A stretch of 64,000 nt of DNA from CAWKGV01 sp963849305 (GTDB lineage: Bacteria; Pseudomonadota; Alphaproteobacteria; Acetobacterales; Acetobacteraceae). The notes under the pieces are model-generated. The model searched no databases. It worked only from the letters and a program-made list of their open reading frames with translations, and was not told the origin of the DNA. The position numbers and the translations under genes are program-made. How positions within the stretch are numbered: position 1 is the stretch's first letter; every line of letters starts with the position of its first letter. Shown here one piece after another: positions 27,609 through 36,141 of the stretch. The stretch is taken from contig CAWKGV010000008.1 of the NCBI GenBank assembly GCA_963849305.1, positions 297,767 through 361,766 on the forward strand, read 5' to 3'.

Positions 27609-28661
27609 TCAAAGGCTCCAACGCAGGCCACAGCCCTGGCACGGCTTCGGTGGCGCGTCGCCAAGCAGGTTCGCCCGGAATTGGCGATACGCAGGTCCGT
27701 CCCAGATCTCCCGCAAGGTCTGCTGCGTCGCGTCGCCCAAGGTGTAGCTGTCATAGCCGCGCACAGAGAACGGCGCGATGCAGCAGGGCAGGGCGCGGCC
27801 ATGCGCGGTGAAATACATCAGTGACCACGGCCGCCGGCAAGCCGACCAGGGCCGGTCGTCCTGCTGACGCTTCAGGCTTAGCCCCGGCTCCGTCGCGCCC
27901 GAGGCATCAAGCGTCACGCCCAGTGCGGCACCGAGCGTCTGCGCCGCGTTGATCGCCGCCTGCTCCCCGGCCTGAGTGCGCTCGAACAGCGAGGAATCCG
28001 GCCGGGCCATGCCAAAGCCCTCGGTGTCATACACCAGCCGTTGCAAATGCACCTCCCGTACGCCCATCGAGGCGGCGAGCCGCACGAAGTCCGGGAGCTG
28101 TTGCACCGTTTCCTTGAGGCCGGTGAGCCAGAGAGAGACGCGCGGCCGGTTCAGCCCATGCTCCCGCGAATAGGTCGTGAATCGGCCGACATCACGCACG
28201 ATGCGATGAAAAAAATCCTTGCCGCGCACCTGCTTGTAAGTGGCCGCATCCGCGGCATCTAGCGAGACGCGCAGCTCGTCGAGGCCGCTCTCGACCAGCC
28301 AGGGAAACTTCTGCGGCCCCAGCAAGGTGCCGTTGGTGTTGAACAGCACGTACACACCGCGATCCTTCAGATAGCGGATCATGCGCGGCAGCTCGCGCAC
28401 GAGCATCGGCTCGCCCACGCCGTGCAGCACCACCCGCGCGACGCCGGGCACCTGATCCACGATGCGCGTGAACAGCTCCCAGCTCATGTCCGCCGGCGGC
28501 TCCAGCGCCTCGAAGGTGCGCGGGCAGGTCTCGCACAACAAGTTACAGCGGTTGGTAACCTCCAGATAGAGGCACACGGGCGAGGCCTCGGCATCCGGCG
28601 AGCGGCCTTGGCCCACCGCCTCGAAATAGCGGCGCGGGTCTGTTACGGTTGCCGCTTGCAT
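27609..28661 (-). CDS. Radical SAM protein with SPASM domain
   Basis: 350 residues. The radical SAM cluster motif appears as CNLLCETC (CxxxCxxC) near residue 38, in LEVTNRCNLLCETCPRTF. The C-terminal SPASM-type region has cysteines in ALPCCIAPFSVRGYDS and PKPCQGCGLRW, which would bind auxiliary iron-sulfur clusters. Such enzymes modify peptides or small molecules. No candidate precursor peptide is seen nearby, so a small-molecule or glycan substrate is more likely. One-base overlap with the upstream GT87 gene (TGATG). Confidence 0.9.
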   Translation of the reverse strand: MQAATVTDPRRYFEAVGQGRSPDAEASPVCLYLEVTNRCNLLCETCPRTFEALEPPADMSWELFTRIVDQVPGVARVVLHGVGEPMLVRELPRMIRYLKDRGVYVLFNTNGTLLGPQKFPWLVESGLDELRVSLDAADAATYKQVRGKDFFHRIVRDVGRFTTYSREHGLNRPRVSLWLTGLKETVQQLPDFVRLAASMGVREVHLQRLVYDTEGFGMARPDSSLFERTQAGEQAAINAAQTLGAALGVTLDASGATEPGLSLKRQQDDRPWSACRRPWSLMYFTAHGRALPCCIAPFSVRGYDSYTLGDATQQTLREIWDGPAYRQFRANLLGDAPPKPCQGCGLRWSL

Positions 28662-30004
28662 CAGGGGCTCCTTCCGACCGCACCGGCCGGTGCCGCGACC
28701 GGCGCCGAACCGTGGCGCCGCAGATCAAGAATGGCGAGCATCATGGCCGGCGCATAGACCAGCGCCGGCCAGAGGAATCTCTCGTTAAAAGGGTCCAGGT
28801 AAAGCAGGAGCGCTGCGACCGACAGATAGATCACGCTGCGCAGCGGGCAGAGGCAACAGGGCAGGGCGAGCCAGGCGAAATACCAGGAGTAGTGCGGGCT
28901 CAATGCGAGCATGGTCGCGGCGGCGAGGATCGCGGTGTTGCGGCCAACCCGCACGATTTCCTCGCCCGGATCGATCGCCGGGCGGGAGCGGAACGCGACC
29001 CAGAGCGCGAGCGCGAGCAGCACGCAGGTAGCAAGCGCCTCGTAGAGCGCGGTCATGACTGGGGTGAGGGGCGTCACCTCGCCGATCCCCGCCAGCAGCC
29101 AGAAGCCGGTGCCCTGATCGATGCCCTCCTCGGCGGCGTAGTAGGGCAGGAAGCCGAGCACGTGCCAGCCGGCGCCGATATAGCAGAGGTAAAGGGCGAT
29201 GATCACCGCCGCACAGGCGAAAGGCAGCCGCCATTCCCGGTGCCGCCAGAGCGCCGGCGCGATTGCCGCGGGCAGGAACTTCACCAGAATGGCGCCGCCC
29301 AGCAACGCGCCCGCCATGCCGTCGCGCCGCACGCCGCGCGCCAGCAACGCCAGCCCGATCAGGCCGACGGCCAACGCATCGACATGACCATTGCCGGCGA
29401 AGGCCCAAACCGCGAGCGGGTTCCAGGCGTAGATCAGCAGCCGCGCGCGTGGCAGGCGCGCCAGGTCGAGCAGCCGCATGACCGCCGCCATCGCCAGGAA
29501 CTCGAAGGCGACCATCGCCGTCTTCATCGCGAGCACGGTCGGGCTCACGCGGGCGACGAGTTGGAACACGGCCTGCGCCATCGGCGGATAGATGGTCCGC
29601 GCGTACTCGGCGCGGTTGACCGAGGGATAAATCGCGCGGTCGCGCAGCGGCGCCAGCGCCGGGTCGGCGGGAACGTAGCGATAAGGATTGATCCCCGCCA
29701 CCTGCACCTCGCCGTCCCATACGTAGCGGAACACGTCGCTGGACAGGAACGGCGGCGTGAACAGCACCGAGAGGCGCAGCGCCAGCGCGACCGCCAGCAC
29801 CAGCCACACTGCCCTACGCGGGAGCGCCGACCGCAGAGCCTCGCGCACCGCGAGCAGATAGACGCATCCCGCCAGCGCCATCAGCCCGACGAAGACCTCC
29901 GTTGCCAACACCGAGGGCAGCGTGATCGCACCGGGATGGTGCAGCGGGAGGCCCGCGAGCGTCAGGCCCAGCAACAACCCGCCCAGCAGCGCGAGGCGAC
30001 TCAT
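28661..30004 (-). CDS. Polytopic mannosyltransferase-like protein (GT87 type)
   Basis: 447 residues with about eleven transmembrane helices, among them LVLAVALALRLSVLF and LYLCYIGAGWHVLGFLPYY. The first loop contains FLSSDVFRYVWDGEVQVAGIN, where the acidic D is the usual catalytic site of polyprenol-phosphate-sugar dependent GT-C enzymes. A conserved NPLAVWAFAGNGHVDALA follows. The start is the ATG overlapping the previous stop (ATGA). It would transfer a sugar on the periplasmic face of the membrane. Partner genes on both sides supply donor synthesis and modification. Confidence 0.82.
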   Translation of the reverse strand: MSRLALLGGLLLGLTLAGLPLHHPGAITLPSVLATEVFVGLMALAGCVYLLAVREALRSALPRRAVWLVLAVALALRLSVLFTPPFLSSDVFRYVWDGEVQVAGINPYRYVPADPALAPLRDRAIYPSVNRAEYARTIYPPMAQAVFQLVARVSPTVLAMKTAMVAFEFLAMAAVMRLLDLARLPRARLLIYAWNPLAVWAFAGNGHVDALAVGLIGLALLARGVRRDGMAGALLGGAILVKFLPAAIAPALWRHREWRLPFACAAVIIALYLCYIGAGWHVLGFLPYYAAEEGIDQGTGFWLLAGIGEVTPLTPVMTALYEALATCVLLALALWVAFRSRPAIDPGEEIVRVGRNTAILAAATMLALSPHYSWYFAWLALPCCLCPLRSVIYLSVAALLLYLDPFNERFLWPALVYAPAMMLAILDLRRHGSAPVAAPAGAVGRSP

Positions 30005-30759
30005 GCCGCCGCCGCCAGCAGGTCCGGCAGCCCGAGCCGCGCGATGCAGGCGGCCGTCGCCGAGGCCGCGTACGGCACGCATCGACCCTGACCTGGCGCC
30101 CCGAGTTCGGCGATCAGTCGCCGGAGCGTCGCGTGGTCGTCCACGTCGTACCAGGGCGCTAGCTCGACCAGATCGAGCCCGAGCGCGCGGACGCGGGCGC
30201 GGGTCTGGTCCGCGACATGGTCCGTGCTCCAGTCGATGTCTTCGAACAGGTGCGCGTGCGGCGCCTTCGCCCCGATCAGGTAGTAACCGCCGTCCTCGGC
30301 CGGCCCGAGCACGACCCGATCACCGGGCGCGGCCAGGGCGCGGGCGGCACGGCGCAGCAACGCGGTCGGCAAGGTCGGGCTGTCGGAGTTCAGCAGGCAG
30401 GCGCTGGCCTGGCTCGCGAGCGCGCCTCGCAGCGCGTGCAGCAGCGATCGGCCAAATCCCCGGACGCGGGGCGGCACCGGTTGGCTGCCGTCCGCCAGCA
30501 GAAGGCGCGCGCCGTGCGCCAGGACGCCGTCGAACAGCGCCTCCCGCCCGGCCGGCGCATAGGCGACATAGCCCCGCACCGGCGCGGCGCGCGCCGCGAG
30601 CGCAATGTTCTCCGTGATGTCGCGCAGGAACGCGCGGCTGAGCGCCGCCGCTCCTTCCACATCAAGCGGCGGCACGAGCCGGGTCTTGGCGCGGCCGGGT
30701 TCCGGCACCTTCGCCATGACCGCGATGGCGCAAAGCTCGCCGTGCCGCTCGCTGTGCAC
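30001..30759 (-). CDS. TIGR04282/DUF2064 family glycosyltransferase
   Basis: 252 residues. The N-terminal MAKVPEPGRAKTRLVP is the nucleotidyl-sugar binding signature of this family. CLLNSDSPTLP and GPAEDGGYYLIGAK are its other two hallmarks. Members are associated with arsenosugar and related gene sets. It starts four bases after the molybdoenzyme stop and overlaps the GT87 gene by four bases. Confidence 0.88.
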   Translation of the reverse strand: MHSERHGELCAIAVMAKVPEPGRAKTRLVPPLDVEGAAALSRAFLRDITENIALAARAAPVRGYVAYAPAGREALFDGVLAHGARLLLADGSQPVPPRVRGFGRSLLHALRGALASQASACLLNSDSPTLPTALLRRAARALAAPGDRVVLGPAEDGGYYLIGAKAPHAHLFEDIDWSTDHVADQTRARVRALGLDLVELAPWYDVDDHATLRRLIAELGAPGQGRCVPYAASATAACIARLGLPDLLAAAA

Positions 30760-30762
30760 GGC

Positions 30763-31515
30763 TCAGAGCCCGCTGAACCAGTTATAGCCCCGGTCGGTCC
30801 AGAAGCCGCGCGGCTCGCGGTTGGTCACGTATATCGCGCTGACGAATTTCGGGTTCTTGAACCCGAGCTTGGTTGGCACCCGGATCTTGAACGGGAAGCC
30901 GTGCGGCACTGGCAGCGTCTCGTCGGCCAGCTTGAACGCCATCATCGTCTGCGGATGCAGCGCGGTGGGCATGTCAAGCCCTTCGTAGTAGCCGTCGGCG
31001 CACACGAAGCCGACATACTTCGCCGTGGTGTCGGCACCGACCCGCTCCAGGAAGCTGCGCAGAGGAACGCCGGTCCATTTGCCGATCATGCTCCAGCCCT
31101 CGACGCAGACATGCTGTGTGATCTGCGTGACCTGCGGCAGCGCATGAAGCTGCTCGACGCTCCAGGGTCGCTTGTCGGCGATCTGCCCGGCCAGTTCGAG
31201 CCGGTAGCTCGCCGGGTCGAGACGGGGCGCCTTGGACGAAGAGTACCATGCGTTGTAGCGGAAATCCTTCACCGCCAGGCGCTCGGGATACGTGGGCGCC
31301 AGCCGCGTCCCGCTGAACAGCGCCGCCTGCACCCGATCGTTCCAGCGCGAGAACGCGCCGAGCACGCCTTGCACCGCGTCGTTGTCGCTGACATCGCAGC
31401 CGGTGAGCAGCGTGAGCGCGCCCAGGCTCAGGCTGCGGCGCAACGCCAGCCGCCGTTCGATGCCGCGCAGCATGGGCGCCAGCTCGGATGCACTCATCGG
31501 AACCATTCCCCTCAT
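30763..31515 (-). CDS. Tat-exported sulfite oxidase-type molybdopterin oxidoreductase
   Basis: 250 residues. The start is the ATG overlapping the cytochrome b stop (ATGA). The N-terminus has a twin-arginine-like RRLALRRSLSLGALTLLTGC that also contains a lipobox Cys, so it may be a Tat lipoprotein. The sulfite oxidase fold is shown by YNAWYSSSKAPRLD, the molybdenum-ligand Cys in HVCVEGWSMIGKWTGV, and the ending PRGFWTDRGYNWFSGL. No heme domain is present; electrons would go to the cytochrome b encoded just upstream, as in YedY/YedZ-like pairs. The substrate is unknown. Confidence 0.88.
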   Translation of the reverse strand: MRGMVPMSASELAPMLRGIERRLALRRSLSLGALTLLTGCDVSDNDAVQGVLGAFSRWNDRVQAALFSGTRLAPTYPERLAVKDFRYNAWYSSSKAPRLDPASYRLELAGQIADKRPWSVEQLHALPQVTQITQHVCVEGWSMIGKWTGVPLRSFLERVGADTTAKYVGFVCADGYYEGLDMPTALHPQTMMAFKLADETLPVPHGFPFKIRVPTKLGFKNPKFVSAIYVTNREPRGFWTDRGYNWFSGL

Positions 31516-32222
31516 GATTGCCCGTGCGGGCGTGCGGTGGCGCGGCCCAGCACCATGGCCACGAATGTCTTCGGCACCAGGACCACCAGCGCGACATGCA
31601 CCACGATGAACAGCGCCAGCACCGACATGAAAGCGAAATGCACCAGCCGCGCGCCCTGGAAGCCGCCGAGCAGCGCGGTGAGCGGAGCAAGCTGCACCGG
31701 CTTCCAGATCGCCAGCCCCGAGACAAACATCATCGCGACGGCGAGCAGGACGCCACAATAAAACACCTTCTGCACGGCGTTGTATTCGCCAAGCCGGTGG
31801 ACCAGCCGGAAACGCGCCGCCGCGACGAAGTCCCGCAGGAAGCCGCGCGGCGAGACCGGCAGGTAATCGCGACGGAAATGCCCGCTCAGCACGCCATGCA
31901 AGACGAACAGCACGAAAGCGGCCAGCAGCAGCCAGATCGCGGCCAGGTGCCAAGCGATCGCCGAGGCAACGCCGGGGTCGTTATGCCAGACGAGGGCGCG
32001 GTCCACGTTGCCGCCGAGGGTCGGCCACAGCGGAAACCGGAAGCCGAAGATCGGCTCGGCGTTATAGATACGCCAGCCACTGCCGATCAGCACTAGGACG
32101 GCGAAGGCCATCAGCCAGTGCGCGATGCGCCGGATGAGCGGGTGCCGCTGCACTTCGATCGCGGGGATCTTTGCCTCCATCACCACGGGTCGGTCCCGCA
32201 GTTCGGATATTCGCGCGCTCAC
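31512..32222 (-). CDS. Membrane cytochrome b (thiosulfate reductase/cytochrome b561 type)
   Basis: 236 residues and four transmembrane helices (IAHWLMAFAVLVLIGSGW, HLAAIWLLLAAFVLFVLHG, FYCGVLLAVAMMFVSGLAI, VHFAFMSVLALFIVVHVALV). Histidines within these helices are suited to bind two b-hemes. It would link the periplasmic molybdoenzyme to the quinone pool. The start is a GTG overlapping the previous stop (GTGA); an ATG 14 codons later (MEAKIPAIEV) is an alternative. Confidence 0.85.
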   Translation of the reverse strand: MSARISELRDRPVVMEAKIPAIEVQRHPLIRRIAHWLMAFAVLVLIGSGWRIYNAEPIFGFRFPLWPTLGGNVDRALVWHNDPGVASAIAWHLAAIWLLLAAFVLFVLHGVLSGHFRRDYLPVSPRGFLRDFVAAARFRLVHRLGEYNAVQKVFYCGVLLAVAMMFVSGLAIWKPVQLAPLTALLGGFQGARLVHFAFMSVLALFIVVHVALVVLVPKTFVAMVLGRATARPHGQS

Positions 32223-32998
32223 GACGACACCTCCAGACCACTCGCCCGCAGCGAGGCCGCCGCTTCCGGCGAGCGCAGGAACGCCATGAACCGTTCCGCA
32301 TTCGGACTGCGCGTCACCGTCGTGATCGCGGCGGCGTAGGTGATCGGTGCGAACCGCGGCACCACGGCGGCCAGTGCCAGCGCGGCATCGGCGCCAATTT
32401 CGCTCCGGTACAGCAGTCCGAGCGGCGCCGCGCCGCTCGCGATCAGGAAGGCAACATCGTCGGCATCCGAGCCGCCGACCAGCCGGAACGGGTAGGGTGG
32501 CGCGAAGCCCATCGCCGCAACCGCGGCGGCGCTGTCGATGGTGGTCATCGCCGTCGCGTCGGGCGCGGCTAGCGGGCCGGTGCCGACTAGCTTGCGTATC
32601 GCCGCTGCGTCGGTCACTGCCGGACCGATCTTGCCAGGCCGCCCTGCGAGCACGAGGTGGTTGCGTCCGACCGGAACCCGGCTTTCCGGTCTGACCAAGC
32701 CGCGCCGCGTCCCGTCATCCAACGCGCTCGCAAGCGTCACCAGCACGTCGGTCTGCGTCATGCGCTCGATTTGCGCCAGCATCATCCACGGCGCGGCGCA
32801 AAAGACATGGACCGGCGCCCCGGCGCGGTCGGCAAACCGGCGTCCTGCTTCGGTCATCGCGCTCCGCAGCGGGGCATCGCAAAACACGGCGATACCCGGG
32901 GCGGTGCTGCCCGCCGCGCGGGCCGCTGTGGTGCCCAAACTGGCCAGTGTCGCGGTCACGACCGCACCGCGAGCGGCGTCCCGGCGGGTCAGCATCAT
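32219..32998 (-). CDS. ModA-like periplasmic substrate-binding protein
   Basis: 259 residues from the ATG giving MMLTRRDAARGA, with a Tat-like signal (TRRDAARGAVVTATLASLG, cleavage after ARA). The mature part has the type 2 binding-protein fold of molybdate-binding ModA proteins (GIAVFCDAPLRSAMTEAGRRF, GLLYRSEIGADAAL). No ModB or ModC genes are nearby, so it may serve a chaperone or sensing role for the molybdoenzyme rather than transport. That is inference from context. Confidence 0.75.
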   Translation of the reverse strand: MMLTRRDAARGAVVTATLASLGTTAARAAGSTAPGIAVFCDAPLRSAMTEAGRRFADRAGAPVHVFCAAPWMMLAQIERMTQTDVLVTLASALDDGTRRGLVRPESRVPVGRNHLVLAGRPGKIGPAVTDAAAIRKLVGTGPLAAPDATAMTTIDSAAAVAAMGFAPPYPFRLVGGSDADDVAFLIASGAAPLGLLYRSEIGADAALALAAVVPRFAPITYAAAITTVTRSPNAERFMAFLRSPEAAASLRASGLEVSS

Positions 32999-33075
32999 GG
33001 CACCGACTCCCTTGTTCACGGCGCCAATATGGCCCCGCCACAGGCGCCGCGGCCAATGCCATCGCTGGATGGACA

Positions 33076-34020
33076 TTATGCATGTCGCTCATTGGGCGGC
33101 GATTGCGTTGCGTCGATGTTAGCATCCGAGGTGTCCGGCGACGGCGAGGGCCAGCGATGCTGCTGCACCGCTCGGACGAACGCGGCGACCGGCGGGGACC
33201 AGCGGCGGCCGGCAACCGTCACCAGGCAAACTTCCCGCGCAGTGGCCGGGTCGATCACGGGGCGGGCGATCACGCCGGGCACGGTGGTCGAGTATTCCGG
33301 CACGAAGCACACGCCCATGCCGGCGGCGACCATGGTCAGAATCCAATCCTCCCGCTCGCTCCGGTAGCATCGCACCAAACCGGCGCCTTGCTGCGTGCAT
33401 GTCTCGGACAGCACATCGCGATACTCGCAATTGACCCGCTGGAGGTAGGATTCCCCATCGAGGTCCGCGACGCGGACGGCGTTGCGACGCGCGAACGGGT
33501 GTCCGGCGGAACAGGCGATCACGAAGCGTTCGGAAAACAGCTTTCGGGCCTGCAACGGCGGCGGGAAGCCATCGGGACGCGCCACCAGCGCCAGTTCCAG
33601 CTCCCCTTTCAACAATCCGTCGCAGAGCCGGTCGGGAACATCGTCCTTGAGCGTGATGTCGATCCCCGGGTTATCCATCCGAAAACGGCTCAGGAAGGTC
33701 GCGAAGACCACGGGGCCGATAGTGCACATCACCCCGAGCGCCAAGTGCGCTCCTTCCAGCTTGAGGAACCGGGTGGCCGTTTCCTTCGCGGCCTGGGTGC
33801 GCGCCATCACCTGCGCGAGATTCGGCTCCAATAGCCGTCCCAGCTCTGTCAGATGGGTGTTGTTCCGCTCGCGTGAGAACAGGAGACCACCAAGTTCCTC
33901 CTCCATCTTCTGGATGGCGCGCGTGAGCGCCGGCTGGCTGACATTGCAGGCCTCGGCGGCCTTGGTGAAGTTCAGCGTCTGGCTCAGCGCCAGGAAATAG
34001 CGGATCTCGTGCAGTTCCAC
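33076..34020 (-). CDS. LysR-family transcriptional regulator
   Basis: 314 residues. The winged helix-turn-helix at residues 1-60 (MELHEIRYFLALSQTLNFTK, VSQPALTRAIQKMEEELG) is clear, followed by a two-lobed effector domain. It is divergent from bdhA and is also the first gene of the downstream minus-strand operon, 77 bases ahead of the ModA-like gene. It could regulate either or both. Confidence 0.92.
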   Translation of the reverse strand: MELHEIRYFLALSQTLNFTKAAEACNVSQPALTRAIQKMEEELGGLLFSRERNNTHLTELGRLLEPNLAQVMARTQAAKETATRFLKLEGAHLALGVMCTIGPVVFATFLSRFRMDNPGIDITLKDDVPDRLCDGLLKGELELALVARPDGFPPPLQARKLFSERFVIACSAGHPFARRNAVRVADLDGESYLQRVNCEYRDVLSETCTQQGAGLVRCYRSEREDWILTMVAAGMGVCFVPEYSTTVPGVIARPVIDPATAREVCLVTVAGRRWSPPVAAFVRAVQQHRWPSPSPDTSDANIDATQSPPNERHA

Positions 34021-34073
34021 TTTTGGGGCTCCTCGAGTTTGCCCATTGGTCCCTGGCCGGCCCGGACGTATCC

Positions 34074-34090
34074 ATAACAGATGGTCATAT
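34074..34090. promoter_or_regulatory. Candidate LysR-type binding site between lysR and bdhA
   Basis: ATA-N11-TAT, a dyad with the T-N11-A spacing typical of LysR regulators, lies 53 bases upstream of the regulator start and about 120 upstream of bdhA. The match is short and could be chance. Confidence 0.35.
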
Positions 34091-34207
34091 TGCCGATTTA
34101 ATCACGGCATTGGCCGGCCGGCGCCAGCGGTATGATCCTGGGAATATCGGCGCGCTCCGAGCGGTTACAGGGGAGCGCGTCTCGCAACAAACAGGAGGAG
34201 CCGTGCG

Positions 34208-35041
34208 ATGACCACGATCATGGCGGCGGCGGGCCTCGCCCGCTCGGAGGCGCCGCGGCCGTTCGACGGCCGGGTGGCGATTGTAACTGGCTCGACCAGC
34301 GGCATCGGCCTCGGCATCGCCAAGGCGCTGGCAGGCAAGGGCGCGATGATCGTGCTCAACGGCCTCGGACATCCGGATGACGTCGAGGCTCTCTGCCACG
34401 AGTTGCGGGCGGCGAACGATGTGCCGGTACGCTACGACGAGGCGGACATGTCCGACCCGGCGGCAATCGGCGGCATGGTCGAGCGCGTCGGCCGCAGCTT
34501 CGGCCCGGTCGATATCCTGGTGAACAATGCCGGCATCCAGCATGTCGCGCCAATCGAAGACTTCCCGCCCGAAAAGTGGGACGCGATTCTGGCGATCAAT
34601 CTTTCGGCGGTGTTTCATGCCACGCGGGCCGTGCTGGGCGATATGAAGCGCCGGAGCTTCGGGCGGATCGTCAACGTGGCCTCCGCCCACGGCCTCGTCG
34701 CCTCGCCGTTTAAATCTGCCTATGTCGCGGCCAAGCATGGCGTGCTCGGGTTCACCAAGGTCACGGCCTTGGAGGCAGCGGAATCCGGTGTCACCTGCAA
34801 CGCCGTCTGCCCAGGCTATGTCTGGATGCCGCTGGTTGAGAAGCAGGTGGACGACCACGCCCGCGCGCATGGCATCAGCCGCGAGGAGGTGATCAGGAAG
34901 GTGTTTCTCGCCGACCAGCCGACGAAACGCTTCGCCACAGTGGAGCAAATCGCCGCGGCGGTATCGTTCTTGTGCCGCGACGAGGCGGCGTCGATCACCG
35001 GCATCGCCCTGCCGGTGGACGGCGGCTGGACGGCGCACTGA
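34208..35041 (+). CDS. bdhA: D-3-hydroxybutyrate dehydrogenase (SDR family)
   Basis: 277 residues. The NAD-binding TGSTSGIGLGIAKAL, the NNAGIQHVAPIEDF motif, catalytic Ser and YxxxK in SAYVAAKHGVLGFT, and the family ending ITGIALPVDGGWTAH all match 3-hydroxybutyrate dehydrogenase. It oxidises 3-hydroxybutyrate to acetoacetate in polyhydroxybutyrate use. An AGGAGGAG ribosome binding site precedes the ATG. It overlaps the patatin gene by one base (TGATG), a pairing known in other alphaproteobacteria. Confidence 0.93.
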   Translation: MTTIMAAAGLARSEAPRPFDGRVAIVTGSTSGIGLGIAKALAGKGAMIVLNGLGHPDDVEALCHELRAANDVPVRYDEADMSDPAAIGGMVERVGRSFGPVDILVNNAGIQHVAPIEDFPPEKWDAILAINLSAVFHATRAVLGDMKRRSFGRIVNVASAHGLVASPFKSAYVAAKHGVLGFTKVTALEAAESGVTCNAVCPGYVWMPLVEKQVDDHARAHGISREEVIRKVFLADQPTKRFATVEQIAAAVSFLCRDEAASITGIALPVDGGWTAH

Positions 35042-36141
35042 TGGACCGCGTGTTCGACGGCGGCACCGGGTCGGCGGCTGAAGCCCCGACCCGGCCCGCG
35101 CCCACGCCCGACCGTACGGCGGCCGCGGCCGTGAAGACCATCGGCCTCGCGCTCCAGGGCGGCGGCTCGCACGGCGCGTTCACCTGGGGCATCCTGGATC
35201 GCCTGCTCGAAGATAAGCGCATCGAGATCGAGGGGATCAGCGCCACTTCGGCCGGTGCCATGAATGCCGCGTGCCTCGCATACGGCATGGCGACCGGCGG
35301 CCCGGAAGAAGCGCGCCGGGTGCTGGCGGCATTCTGGAATCGCGTTGCCGCTGCCGCCGCGCTGAGCCCGCTGCAACCGAACTGGTTCGATCGGGTCGCG
35401 CGTAACTGGGGTCTCGAGTGGTCGCCGGCCTTCATCGGCCTGGACTTCGTCACCCGCCTGTTCAGCCCGTACGAGTTCAACCCGCTCAACCTCAACCCGC
35501 TGCGCGCCGCGCTGGAGCAGACGATCGACTTCGAGGAACTGCAAAAGCCCACCGCGCCGGTGCGCCTGTTCCTGTCGGCGACCAACGTACGCACCGGCAA
35601 GGTGAAGGTGTTCGAGCGGGCCGAGATCTGCGCCGACGCGGTGCTGGCCTCGGCCTGCCTGCCGTTCATGTTCCAGGCGATCGAGATCGACGGCGAGCAC
35701 TACTGGGATGGCGGCTACATGGGCAATCCCGCCATCTTCCCGCTGATCTATGGCTGCGAGTCGCGCGACATCGTGGTGGTCCACATCAACCCGATCGAAC
35801 GGCCCGAGATACCGCGCACGGCGCGCGACATACTCAACCGGGTGAAGGAGATCAGCTTCAACTCCTCGCTGATGCGGGAGATGCGGGCGATCAACTTCGT
35901 CACCGAGCTGATCGAGACTGGCCAGCTCACCCGACCGGACATGAAACGAATGCTGATCCACGCCATCGCCGCCGACGACGTGATGACGCGGCTCGGCGTT
36001 AGCTCCAAGCTGAACGCGGACCGGGCCTTTCTCGCCTGGCTGCGTGACCAAGGCCGCCGACGCGCGGAGATTTGGCTGGGGTCCAATTTCGACCATCTTG
36101 GCGAGCGGTCAACGGTCGATATCCGGTCCCGCTATCTGTGA
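35041..36141 (+). CDS. Patatin-like phospholipase
   Basis: 366 residues. The oxyanion GGGSHGAFTWG, the nucleophile serine in SATSAGAMNAA and the catalytic Asp in WDGGYMGNP define the family. The nucleophile elbow reads A-T-S-A-G in place of the usual G-x-S-x-G, a small deviation. The start is at the ATG overlapping the bdhA stop. Related proteins beside bdhA are thought to act in polyester or lipid turnover. The stop overlaps the cyclase start (GTGA). Confidence 0.9.
   Translation: MDRVFDGGTGSAAEAPTRPAPTPDRTAAAAVKTIGLALQGGGSHGAFTWGILDRLLEDKRIEIEGISATSAGAMNAACLAYGMATGGPEEARRVLAAFWNRVAAAAALSPLQPNWFDRVARNWGLEWSPAFIGLDFVTRLFSPYEFNPLNLNPLRAALEQTIDFEELQKPTAPVRLFLSATNVRTGKVKVFERAEICADAVLASACLPFMFQAIEIDGEHYWDGGYMGNPAIFPLIYGCESRDIVVVHINPIERPEIPRTARDILNRVKEISFNSSLMREMRAINFVTELIETGQLTRPDMKRMLIHAIAADDVMTRLGVSSKLNADRAFLAWLRDQGRRRAEIWLGSNFDHLGERSTVDIRSRYL

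Noticed and set aside
25463..30759. Calling the glycosyltransferase/radical SAM group an arsenosugar cluster
   Set aside because: The family resemblance is partial; no ArsM or ArsS-type protein is present and the radical SAM protein is of the SPASM type.
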